DNA from: Devosia epidermidihirudinis
GTDB taxonomy: Bacteria > Pseudomonadota > Alphaproteobacteria > Rhizobiales > Devosiaceae
Direction of reading: 5' to 3'
Length of the DNA: 64,000 bases
Assembly: GCF_000971295.1 (NCBI RefSeq)
Contig: NZ_LANJ01000016.1
Coordinates: forward strand, 372,001 to 436,000
Of this stretch, positions 43,872 to 51,926 are shown one piece after another; position 1 is the first letter of the stretch, and every line of letters starts with the position of its first letter. The notes beneath the pieces were generated by a model. The model searched no databases, was not told where the DNA came from, and was given only the letters and a program-made list of their open reading frames with translations. A program made the position numbers and the translations under genes.

Positions 43872-44669
43872 TCACTCGGATCTTCTCTTCTCGGCAATGT
43901 AACGGGCCGGAGGCTTTCCGAGGGCGTGTTTGAACATGGTGATGAAGGCGCTGACGGATTCGTAGCCGAGGGTGTCCGATACGCCCTGGACCGTGACGCC
44001 GGCCGATAGCTGCTGCAGCGCCAGGATGATGTGAAGCTGTTGGCGCCAGCGCCCAAAGCTCATGGCCGTTTCGCTGACCACTAGCCTGCTGAGGGTGCGT
44101 TCGCTCATGGCGACGCGGCTGGCCCATTGGGTCAAGGTGCTCCTGTCGCCCGGAAACTCGATCAGCGCGTTGGCGATTTTGGTCAGCGCCGGGTTGTCCG
44201 GTATCGGCATGTGGAGCGCAGCGATCTCGGCGCGGCGCAGCTCTTCGAGCACAACCCGAGCGAGCTGATCCGAGTGCGCGTCCGGCACATGTTCGCGCTC
44301 GGTCTGATCGGCCATGTGGTTGATTATTTCGACAACCATCGTGCTCAGCGACAGGGTACAGCATTTCGTCGGCAGCCCAGGTACGTCGGGGTCGACGAAC
44401 AGCAGGCTGATCCGCCCATTGGCGGTGACGTGATTACTATGCAGCACATCGCCGGGAATCCAGACGCCGCTACCGGCGGGCACCATCCATAGCCCGCCTT
44501 CCGCGCGACACATCACCCCGCCCTGCAGGGCGACGACGAGTTGCGCCTTGCGGTGCCGATGCATTGGCAACTCCAGCTCCTGATCGCTCACCGAGATACC
44601 AAGCGCGATTGCGTCGCGCTGCACCGCATCGACATCAAAGGTCGCCAGACAGGTGTGGAGGGATTGCAT
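43872..44669 (-). CDS. AraC-family regulator, NimR-like
   Basis: A 265-residue protein with an N-terminal cupin (LELPMHRHRKAQLVVALQGG, VPAGSGVWIPGDVLH) and a C-terminal AraC double helix-turn-helix (TLTQWASRVAMSERTLSRLV, FGRWRQQLHIILALQQLSAG, VSDTLGYESVSAFITMFKHA, LGKPPARYI). This cupin-AraC layout and the divergent major facilitator match the NimR/NimT pair of E. coli, which controls 2-nitroimidazole efflux. The real inducer here is unknown. It probably acts on the repeat at 44682-44710. Confidence 0.85.
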   Translation of the reverse strand: MQSLHTCLATFDVDAVQRDAIALGISVSDQELELPMHRHRKAQLVVALQGGVMCRAEGGLWMVPAGSGVWIPGDVLHSNHVTANGRISLLFVDPDVPGLPTKCCTLSLSTMVVEIINHMADQTEREHVPDAHSDQLARVVLEELRRAEIAALHMPIPDNPALTKIANALIEFPGDRSTLTQWASRVAMSERTLSRLVVSETAMSFGRWRQQLHIILALQQLSAGVTVQGVSDTLGYESVSAFITMFKHALGKPPARYIAEKRRSE

Positions 44670-44681
44670 GGATTGACCGGA

Positions 44682-44710
44682 TTTAGAAAGATAATGTCAT
44701 AGTATCTAAA
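44682..44710. promoter_or_regulatory. Candidate AraC-type operator, nested inverted repeat
   Basis: TTTAGA (44682-44687) and TCTAAA (44705-44710) are inverted, and inside them AGATA (44689-44693) mirrors TATCT (44703-44707). The 29-bp element lies between the divergent NimR-like and NimT-like genes, as expected for the regulator site. Confidence 0.5.
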
Positions 44711-44768
44711 TTCGGGGGCCGTAGCCAGTGGTAAACCTGAGGCCATTCAAGCCACAGGACGCCTCTTC

Positions 44769-45977
44769 ATGTCTGCCTCTCACCGCCGCCTGCACCCCGC
44801 ATGGATCATTGCCGGTATTTTGGTTTTTGCCACCAATCTTCGTGGCCCCTTCACCGCCATCAGTCCTCTGCTCGACACGATCCGGGATACCTTCGGCATG
44901 GGCTCCAGCGAGGCCGGGTTCCTGATTACCCTGCCTTTGCTGACCTTCTGCATTGTCTCGCCCTTTGCGGGCCTGCTGGCGCGCGAATATGGCCTTGAGC
45001 GCGCATTGTTCGCGGCGCTCATCGTCATGGCCGGCGGCATCGCGCTGCGCTCGACTGGTCCGTCATGGGCGCTGTTCGTCGGAACCGCAGTCCTTGGCGG
45101 GGGGATCGCAATCGGGAACACTTTGTTGCCGAGCCTGATCAAACGGGACTTTCCAAGCCAGATCACCAAGCTGACGGCCATCTATTCGGTCACCATGGGC
45201 GTGGTATCGGCCGTGGGCTCGGCCATGGTCGTGCCATTACTCTATGCGTTCAACTGGCAGGTATCGCTGGGGGCGTTTCTGGTGCTGCCGATCGTGAGCG
45301 CACTAATCTGGCTCCCGCAGTTGCGTCGTCACTCTCGCCCGAGCGCTGACACGGCCGCGCCGCCACATGGCGGGCCCATATGGCGTTCGCCTCTGGCGTG
45401 GCAGGTGACGCTGTTTTTTGGCATCAACTCCTTTGTCTATTACGCTGTCGCCGCCTGGCTGCCCTCGATCCTTGTTGACCTTGGATACACGCAGGGCGAA
45501 GCTGGCTCCCTGCATGGCACCATGCAATTGGCCTCGGCCTTGCCGGGGTTGCTGATCGTGCCCATCGTACAGAGGGCGCGCGATCAACGCGGTCTTGCGG
45601 TGGGCCTTGCCCTTGCCGGGCTGGTGTCGCTGATCGGTCTCAAGCTGTTCCCTTTGATCGCTATCGTCTGGGTGTCGCTGTTTGGCTTCGGGATTGGTGG
45701 CGCCTTCATCGTCGCGCTTGCGTTCATCGGGTTGCGGACCAGCTCGGCGCAGCAGACTGCCAGCCTTTCAGGTATGACACAGTCCATTGGCTATCTGATG
45801 TCGGCAACGGGGCCGGTGCTCGTCGGCTTGTTACACGATGCCACCAATGATTGGTCCACCGTTCTCATGGTATGCATGGCAATGTGCGTCGTACTGGCTG
45901 GTGTCGGACTGGGTGCCGGCCGGGCCATCCATATCGATACGCATCGGCCAACCAAACAACCTCGCCTTAATCACTGA
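44769..45977 (+). CDS. Major facilitator transporter, CynX/NimT family
   Basis: A 402-residue protein with 12 predicted membrane segments. The start HPAWIIAGILVFATNLRGPF with TAISPLLDTIRDTFGM is characteristic of the CynX/NimT group (NLR/RGPFTA motif), and FFGINSFVYYAVAAWLPSIL opens the second half. NimT exports 2-nitroimidazole and CynX is linked to cyanate; the substrate here is unknown. It is divergent from the AraC-type regulator and is followed 15 bases later by an SDR gene, so the SDR and pump may handle the same compound. Confidence 0.84.
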   Translation: MSASHRRLHPAWIIAGILVFATNLRGPFTAISPLLDTIRDTFGMGSSEAGFLITLPLLTFCIVSPFAGLLAREYGLERALFAALIVMAGGIALRSTGPSWALFVGTAVLGGGIAIGNTLLPSLIKRDFPSQITKLTAIYSVTMGVVSAVGSAMVVPLLYAFNWQVSLGAFLVLPIVSALIWLPQLRRHSRPSADTAAPPHGGPIWRSPLAWQVTLFFGINSFVYYAVAAWLPSILVDLGYTQGEAGSLHGTMQLASALPGLLIVPIVQRARDQRGLAVGLALAGLVSLIGLKLFPLIAIVWVSLFGFGIGGAFIVALAFIGLRTSSAQQTASLSGMTQSIGYLMSATGPVLVGLLHDATNDWSTVLMVCMAMCVVLAGVGLGAGRAIHIDTHRPTKQPRLNH

Positions 45978-45991
45978 CAGGGAGCATCAAA

Positions 45992-46690
45992 ATGGAAAAA
46001 GTCGCTTTGGTAACGGCCGGGGGCAGCGGGATCGGCGCCGCCGCAGCGCGTCAACTCGCATCAGACGGCTACAAGGTTGGCATCCTGTCATCGTCCGGGA
46101 AAGGCGAAGCGATCGCGCAGGAGCTGGACGGGTTTGGCGTGACCGGCTCGAACCAGTCCAACGCTGACCTCTCGCGCCTGATTGATGGGGCGCTTGGCCT
46201 GTGGGGATGTATCGATGTCCTCGTCAACAGCGCCGGTCATGGGCCGCGCAAACAGCTCCTCGAGCTGACTGACGAGGATTGGCATGCGGGCCTTGATACC
46301 TATTTTCTCAATGTGGTGCGGCCGACCCGGCTTGTCACCCCAGCGATGCAGAAACAGGGTGGGGGCGTGATCATCAATGTCTCAACCGCCTGGGCCTTCG
46401 AGCCGAGCACGACCTTTCCGACTTCCGCGGTTGGCCGAGCCGGACTTGCGGTATTCACCAAGATGTTCGCCGACACCTATGCCGCTGACAATATCCGGAT
46501 GAACAACGTGCTGCCTGGCTGGATCGACAGCCTGCCGCAAACCGATGAGCGCCGGTCCGACGTGCCGCTCAAACGCTATGGAACCAGTCAGGAAGTCGCC
46601 GCGACAATTGCCTTTCTCGCCTCGGACGGCGCCGGCTACATCACGGGCCAGAATATCCGTGTCGATGGCGGCCTGATGCGTTCGGTCTGA
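45992..46690 (+). CDS. SDR-family oxidoreductase lacking the canonical Tyr-Lys pair
   Basis: A 232-residue protein. The cofactor loop TAGGSGIGAAAARQLASDGY and NSAG are normal, and the C-terminal region YITGQNIRVDGGLMRS is the classical SDR end. The catalytic segment, however, reads TTFPTSAVGRAGLAVF where YxxSKxAL is expected, so Tyr is replaced by Ser or Thr and Lys by Arg; the Ser of INVSTAW is retained. It may have altered chemistry or serve a binding role. It is probably co-transcribed with the pump gene. A terminator lies downstream at 46958. Confidence 0.8.
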   Translation: MEKVALVTAGGSGIGAAAARQLASDGYKVGILSSSGKGEAIAQELDGFGVTGSNQSNADLSRLIDGALGLWGCIDVLVNSAGHGPRKQLLELTDEDWHAGLDTYFLNVVRPTRLVTPAMQKQGGGVIINVSTAWAFEPSTTFPTSAVGRAGLAVFTKMFADTYAADNIRMNNVLPGWIDSLPQTDERRSDVPLKRYGTSQEVAATIAFLASDGAGYITGQNIRVDGGLMRSV

Positions 46691-46957
46691 TCGCTGGATG
46701 CCAAGTGTGCGCTTTTCAGGCTGGCGGCAGAGTACCTGCCAGTCTGGCTCGTTGCGAACGGGAGACCTGCGTCACCCGAGGCGGGCGGTGGAGGTGCCGA
46801 TGGAGGGAAGCCTGCAATGCGCGGGGGAGAATTGGTCGAGCACCTCGACCTCCCGCTCCGGATCGCCATCCGTATCCGACACGATCATCAATAGCCGCGC
46901 TCCAGCGCACACATCTCGACAGCCTTCTGCACCCGGTGATCTAGCAAAAGCGTCAGA
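46691..46957. other. Intergenic region without gene
   Basis: Nothing with family resemblance on either strand; short frames here lack start signals. The terminator of the upstream operon follows. Confidence 0.4.
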
Positions 46958-46985
46958 GGCCCCGCATCAAGTGCGGGGCCTTTTG
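46958..46985 (+). terminator. Rho-independent terminator
   Basis: GGCCCCGCA and TGCGGGGCC form a perfect 9-bp stem with a 5-base loop, followed by TTTTG on the + strand. It ends the nimT-like/SDR operon and may also stop the convergent heparinase-like transcript. Confidence 0.88.
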
Positions 46986-46992
46986 TTTGGGA

Positions 46993-48894
46993 CTAGTGCA
47001 GCTGCACCGCCAGCTGTGCGGTCTTTGAAGGATGACGCAGGCGCAGGGTGAGGCGGGTGAGATGATTGCCCCAGTTGGCGACCAGAGGGAGATCGCTGAT
47101 TGGGATTTCCTCGATTTCCAGAGCGAGCAGGCTGGCGTCATAGCTGATGGTTGCAGCGCCGGAGACGTGGCCGGGGGATAGCTCGCGGGCCACCAGTTGA
47201 ACCGTGCCGTCCGGGCCCGCGATTGCTGTCGCTGCCGTCAACAGATGCAGGCTGACATCGATGGCGGATTGGGCTGTAAAGCTGTCTGCGATGGTCACGC
47301 CTTGTCCGCGATCGAGCCGTGTCGTGCGGGTCCAGTGTTCAAGGCCGATCTGGGCAGGGTAGGCCCGCTCCATGCGCAGGGTGAGGCTGGCAGTGTGATC
47401 GGTCACGCTGTGGCTGACCGCATCGGCGCAAAAGCTGCGGCCCGCAGGCTGTTCGGCACCGGCAATGGTGGGGACATTGTGGAACTGCGAGCGCATGGTC
47501 CAGATCTCATAGCGGGCGGCGCTGAAGGTCTGTTCGGTATAGGTGCCGACCCCGGCGTCAACGAGCAGCGGCAGGCCGTCGCGATAGACAATGATGCTGC
47601 CGACATCGTTGTGGTTGTGACTGTTGTCATTGTGCCCGCCCTTGGCCGCCAGCATCCAGCCCTGGCTGGAATTGGCCTGATCCCGGCTGACCAGAAGGTC
47701 GAGGCTGGGCAGCCAGCTGTCGCGCTTCAGGTCGATTGCGGCGGGGGGCGCTTCAAGGCACGGGCGCACGCCGAAGCTGGTGACGGCTTCGAACAGGCTC
47801 TGACCATCCACCAACAGCGCGGCGATCTGGTCTGGCGCGATGGTGTCGGGCAGGCCCTGCGACTGGGCCAGCCATTTGGCATACTGATCCAGCTTGGGGT
47901 CGGCGAGGAGGTCGGCCCAACGCTGCACCAGACAGGCGGGCACCGCGATACGCGGGGCTGAGTCAGCGAAGTTGACGAAGTAGTCGTCGGCAATACGGGT
48001 ATCGACGACGAAGCGGGCCATGTTGCGCAGGCGTTCGTCCGACTGCAGAGCGGACTGGTCGAGGATGGGGCTGAGGATCTCCAAACATTGCAGCAAGCCC
48101 GACATGGCGTGCTTCCAGTAGGCAGGGCCCTCGGGGCAGCCACCGTCGTCACCGTACACTGCAACGAAGCGGTCGAGGGTCGCGACGATCTTTTCGATGG
48201 TCTGGCGGAAGCTGTCCTCATCGGTCTCGATGAGCGCGGCTGTGAGCAGCCAGTTCGAACAGATCCAGGGGTTCCAGTTGTTGATCCGGATCGTCTTGAA
48301 AATCGGGTGCGGGGTGGTGCTCATCCACCAGAAGTCATCGCGCGTCTGACTTGGGGTGAGGATGCGCTCGCGCAGCGCCTGGCGCATACGAGCGGCGATC
48401 AGCGGGGAGACCGCGTCCAGCTTATCCCCAAGCAAATGGGTGGCCATGACGACGGTGCCCGAGGCGATGCCGACGCCGAGATCAACGACGGGCTCGGCAG
48501 GGTCGGGCAGGCCATAGCCTGCTCCCTGCAGGAACAGATGGCACGGCATGCACCAGCTGGCTTCCTCGCTGGCGGACCATAGGGCGTCGATGATGGCCTC
48601 GATGTATCGGCCATCGCGCTGGGCCGCTTCGCCCAGCACCAGATCGCGCAAAATGTCCCGCCGTGTCGCGGTTTTGCGCTCAAAAGTCTGGCGCGTGCCG
48701 GTGCGGGCAAAGTCGAGATAGCCAGTGGCCGAGAGGGCCGGCCAGTCACGCGCCAGCGCCACATCGGCGCGGTCAACGAGCCCGTCTGTGGGGAGCGCCT
48801 GCACCGCCGCGGCAATGCGTGCGCGGAGCGGATTTTGTATTTTGGACAGCAGGTCTTGGGTGCTCGTGACCATGCTGGCGATGCTGCGTCCCAC
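46993..48894 (-). CDS. Heparinase II/III family protein (polysaccharide lyase-like)
   Basis: A 633-residue protein. The GTG at 48894 is chosen because AGGAGGAACAC precedes it; the longer frame to 49029 merely translates the LacI operators as repeated VALP units. The N-terminal (alpha/alpha) toroid shows RINNWNPWICSNWLL and GDDGGCPEGPAYWKHAMSG, and the C-terminal beta-sandwich shows AAKGGHNDNSHNHNDVGSII and SQFHNVPTIAG, the catalytic Asn/Tyr/His region of the family. Without a signal peptide it should act in the cytoplasm on imported oligosaccharides, cleaving at uronic acid by elimination. It is divergent from lacI and shares its operators. Confidence 0.85.
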   Translation of the reverse strand: MGRSIASMVTSTQDLLSKIQNPLRARIAAAVQALPTDGLVDRADVALARDWPALSATGYLDFARTGTRQTFERKTATRRDILRDLVLGEAAQRDGRYIEAIIDALWSASEEASWCMPCHLFLQGAGYGLPDPAEPVVDLGVGIASGTVVMATHLLGDKLDAVSPLIAARMRQALRERILTPSQTRDDFWWMSTTPHPIFKTIRINNWNPWICSNWLLTAALIETDEDSFRQTIEKIVATLDRFVAVYGDDGGCPEGPAYWKHAMSGLLQCLEILSPILDQSALQSDERLRNMARFVVDTRIADDYFVNFADSAPRIAVPACLVQRWADLLADPKLDQYAKWLAQSQGLPDTIAPDQIAALLVDGQSLFEAVTSFGVRPCLEAPPAAIDLKRDSWLPSLDLLVSRDQANSSQGWMLAAKGGHNDNSHNHNDVGSIIVYRDGLPLLVDAGVGTYTEQTFSAARYEIWTMRSQFHNVPTIAGAEQPAGRSFCADAVSHSVTDHTASLTLRMERAYPAQIGLEHWTRTTRLDRGQGVTIADSFTAQSAIDVSLHLLTAATAIAGPDGTVQLVARELSPGHVSGAATISYDASLLALEIEEIPISDLPLVANWGNHLTRLTLRLRHPSKTAQLAVQLH

Positions 48895-48943
48895 GTGTTC
48901 CTCCTCAGGATGCCTTCGTTGAGCGGCGTTGACATAGCACACC

Positions 48944-48979
48944 GGAAGCGCTACCGAAAGCGCTACCGGAAGCGCTACC
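48944..48979. promoter_or_regulatory. Three tandem 12-bp LacI-family operators
   Basis: GGAAGCGCTACC (48944), GAAAGCGCTACC (48956) and GGAAGCGCTACC (48968) are contiguous. Each contains the AGCGCT core of LacI/GalR-type sites and is nearly palindromic. They lie between the divergent heparinase-like gene and the LacI regulator gene, overlapping both presumed promoters. Confidence 0.75.
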
Positions 48980-49010
48980 ATAAAATGAGTGAGTGCCCGA
49001 GGGAGAGAGC

Positions 49011-50045
49011 ATGAGTTCAGATTCGCCACAGAATGTGACCATTTTTGACATCGCCGAAGCGGCGGGTGTCTCGGTGACGACTGTCTCCCGTATTCTCAAC
49101 AATCGCCCTGATGTGTCGGCCAAAACGGTCATCAAGGTGCGCGAAGTCATGGCCCGGCTGAACTATCAGCCCCATGCCAGCGCGCGGCGTCTGGCGTCCG
49201 GACGCAGCAATGTCATCGCCGTCCTGCCCCATGCTTCGGCCGGCGAGCTGGGCAGCGTGACCTACGAGTATATTACCGGCATCGTGGATGCGGCCGAGGA
49301 GGAGGACTTCTCGGTCAACCTGCTGCCGCGCAGCACCACGCGGGAAAAACTGCGCTCACTATTCACTGCCGGACAGTTCGATGGCGTTGCCCTGCTGCAG
49401 GTGCAGACCAATGACTGGCGTGTGGATGCGCTACGGGAAAGCACCAAGCCATTCGTGCTGCTGGGGCGGACTGAAGACATCGCCGGCATCAGCTATGTCG
49501 ACGTCGATCTGGTGCGCGGCGCCCATGAGATGGTGGAAGCCGTCGCCAAGGCTGGACACACGCGCATCGTGCTGATTGGTAACGCCCTCAACCAGAAGGT
49601 ACGCCGCTTCAGCGCGAGCCTGATCCATGATGGCTATCAGTCCGGGATGCAGGCGCTGGGTCTGGAGCCGCTGGTTCTCGACACCGAGTTCAGCGTCGAT
49701 GGCGTGGTGCATGCGGTCAAGGATGGCCTCTCGGTCGTGCAGCAGCCTGCCTGCTTCTTTATCGGCGGTCACGTCGCCATGCCGCAGGTCCTCAACCGCC
49801 TGCGCGCCGATGGCATCGACATTCCATCCCGGGTTTCGCTGGTGTCGATCCTGCCAAACTCGGTGGCCGAGATCACCACGCCGCGCATCACCACCATCGA
49901 TTTGCCTGGGCGTGAGCAGGGGCTCAATGCCGGTCGCATCCTGATCGATCAGATCACGGGTCGCGCCGGTGTGCAGCAGACCCTGCTGCCGCCCAATATT
50001 ATCTGGCGCGACAGCGTCCAGAGCACAGCAGGAGGAATTGCATAA
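49011..50045 (+). CDS. LacI-family transcriptional regulator
   Basis: A 344-residue regulator with GGGAGAGAGC before the ATG at 49011. The N-terminal helix-turn-helix reads TIFDIAEAAGVSVTTVSRIL followed by NNRPDVSAKT and LNYQPHASARRLASGRS (hinge). The effector domain is of the periplasmic-binding type (DGVALLQVQ, GHTRIVLIG, ITTIDLPGREQG). It probably represses both the heparinase-like gene and its own large operon through the triple operator and is released by a breakdown product of the polysaccharide. Confidence 0.9.
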   Translation: MSSDSPQNVTIFDIAEAAGVSVTTVSRILNNRPDVSAKTVIKVREVMARLNYQPHASARRLASGRSNVIAVLPHASAGELGSVTYEYITGIVDAAEEEDFSVNLLPRSTTREKLRSLFTAGQFDGVALLQVQTNDWRVDALRESTKPFVLLGRTEDIAGISYVDVDLVRGAHEMVEAVAKAGHTRIVLIGNALNQKVRRFSASLIHDGYQSGMQALGLEPLVLDTEFSVDGVVHAVKDGLSVVQQPACFFIGGHVAMPQVLNRLRADGIDIPSRVSLVSILPNSVAEITTPRITTIDLPGREQGLNAGRILIDQITGRAGVQQTLLPPNIIWRDSVQSTAGGIA

Positions 50046-50965
50046 TGGCTGCTGTCGCCAAGAAAAGCCGTCGGGCATCCGCCAGTCGCAAGCGCACAAT
50101 GGTTCTGCTGTTGATGTGCCTGCCTGCGCTGATCTGGCTGCTGCTGTTCAAATACGCGACGCTGGCTGGCAGCTGGATCGCCTTCACCAATTTCCGTCCG
50201 CGCCTGGGTATTTTCGGCAGCGAATTTGTCGGTCTCCGGAACTTCGAATTCCTGTTTTCGTCCGCCGCCGCCCTCAATGCTTCGCGCAATACCATTCTGC
50301 TCAACGGGCTGTTCATCGTGGGCAGCACCATCTTCACCCTGTTCATCTCGGCGCTGATGTTCGAGGTCTTCAGGAGCCGTTTCGCCAAGTACTACCAGAC
50401 GACGTTCCTGTTCCCCTATTTCATCTCCTGGGTGATCGTCAGCTACTTCGTTTTTGGCTTTTTGAGCAGCAACGGTATCGTCAACGGCATTCTGTCCCAG
50501 CCCATCGAGTTCTATCAGAGCCCGGGCTGGTGGCCGCTGATCCTGCTGCTGGTGGTGATCTGGAAGACCACAGGCTGGGGCACGCTGATCTATCTGGCTG
50601 GTATGCTGGCCATCAATCCGCAGCTCTATGAAGCCTCGCGCGTCGACGGCGCCAGCAAGGTGCAGCAGTTCTTCACCATCACGCTGCCGCTGATCATGCC
50701 ACTGGTGATCATCCAGTTCCTGCTGTCGCTGGCCAATATCTTCAACGCCGATTTCGGCCTGTTCTATCAGGTGCCGCTCAACCAGGCGCTGCTCTACGAC
50801 AGCACCGACGTTCTCGACACCTTTATCTACCGAGCCCTCGTGCAGGTCGGCAATGTCTCGATGAGCGCCGCCGCCGATCTCTACAAATCGGTCATCGGCT
50901 TCGTGTTGGTTATTGTCGCCAACTGGGTTGTCCGTCGCATCGATCCAGACAAGGCCCTGTTCTGA
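50045..50965 (+). CDS. Carbohydrate ABC transporter permease, LplB type
   Basis: A 306-residue permease of the MalF/LplB group. It has six hydrophobic segments and the EAA loop YEASRVDGASKVQQFFTITL followed by PLIMP. The ATG overlaps the lacI stop (TAATG), with AGGAGG upstream. Together with the next gene it forms the channel for oligosaccharide uptake. Confidence 0.88.
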   Translation: MAAVAKKSRRASASRKRTMVLLLMCLPALIWLLLFKYATLAGSWIAFTNFRPRLGIFGSEFVGLRNFEFLFSSAAALNASRNTILLNGLFIVGSTIFTLFISALMFEVFRSRFAKYYQTTFLFPYFISWVIVSYFVFGFLSSNGIVNGILSQPIEFYQSPGWWPLILLLVVIWKTTGWGTLIYLAGMLAINPQLYEASRVDGASKVQQFFTITLPLIMPLVIIQFLLSLANIFNADFGLFYQVPLNQALLYDSTDVLDTFIYRALVQVGNVSMSAAADLYKSVIGFVLVIVANWVVRRIDPDKALF

Positions 50966-51861
50966 TGGCAACCATTGTTCGTAAACGTAAGTTCCGCTGG
51001 GACCGCTTCATCGCCAACGCGATGCCGCATGCCGCCCTGATCATCTTTGCCTTCGTCACGCTGATGCCTTTGCTGCTCATCGTGTCGGCTTCGTTCTCAG
51101 ATGATGCGATGTTGACGCGGCGTGGTTTCTCCCTGTTGCCGCAGGGGTTCACCACCTTCGCCTACCAGTATGTCGCCGATACCGGCGCGCAGATTTATCG
51201 CGCCTATATGGTCACGGTCGGCATCACGGTTGTGGGTACCACGGTTGGCCTGTTCATCATGTCGCTGCTGGCCTACGCGCTGTCGCGTCCTGATTTCCGC
51301 TACCGTCGCCTGTTGTCGTTCCTGGTGTTCTTCACCTTGCTGTTCAATGGCGGCTTCGTGCCGTTCTACATCCTGATGACCCAGTATCTGGGCCTGGTGG
51401 ATAACTACCTGGCACTCGTTCTGCCCAATCTGGTCAACGTGTTCTTCGTGTTGATCCTGCGCACCTACTTTGCGGCGCTGCCCGGCGAAGTATTCGAGGC
51501 GGCCCGTATGGATGGCGCTGGCGAGTTCAGGATTTTCCTGCAGATCGCCATGCCAATGGCGGGCCCGGCTCTGGCCACGGTCGGCCTGATGACGGCGCTC
51601 ACCTACTGGAACGAGTGGGTCAACGTTCTCTACTTCATCCGTGATCCCGAAAAGGTCACGCTGCAGTACCTGCTGTTCCAGATCCAGCAGAACATCCAGC
51701 TTCTTCAGGAAAGCGACACATTCGCCAGCCTTGGGGTGACCATTCCGGCGCAGAGCGTTCGCATGGCCATCGCGGTGATCGCCACCGGTCCGGCTGCGCT
51801 GCTGTTCCTCGTTTTCCAGAAGTACCTCGTCCGCGGCGCAACTCTGGGTGCGTTCAAATAG
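50965..51861 (+). CDS. Carbohydrate ABC transporter permease, LplC type
   Basis: A 298-residue permease of the MalG/LplC group with the EAA loop FEAARMDGAGEFRIFLQIAM followed by PMAGPALAT and the family segment ALTYWNEWVNVLYFIRDPEK. Its ATG overlaps the previous stop (TGATGG). It partners the preceding permease. Confidence 0.88.
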   Translation: MATIVRKRKFRWDRFIANAMPHAALIIFAFVTLMPLLLIVSASFSDDAMLTRRGFSLLPQGFTTFAYQYVADTGAQIYRAYMVTVGITVVGTTVGLFIMSLLAYALSRPDFRYRRLLSFLVFFTLLFNGGFVPFYILMTQYLGLVDNYLALVLPNLVNVFFVLILRTYFAALPGEVFEAARMDGAGEFRIFLQIAMPMAGPALATVGLMTALTYWNEWVNVLYFIRDPEKVTLQYLLFQIQQNIQLLQESDTFASLGVTIPAQSVRMAIAVIATGPAALLFLVFQKYLVRGATLGAFK

Positions 51862-51926
51862 GCGCGGGCCTGCCGACACCAATTCCGGACAAACCGGATC
51901 GCTCGTCAATTAAGGAGGAAATGACA

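Noticed and set aside
43786..44364. Minus-strand frame in the AraC gene region
   Set aside because: A shifted frame over the AraC-type regulator; its Arg/Pro/Gly-rich product has no motif.
48895..49029. N-terminal extension of the heparinase-like protein with repeated VALP units
   Set aside because: The repeat arises from translating the three 12-bp LacI operators; AGGAGG with a GTG at 48894 gives a better start.
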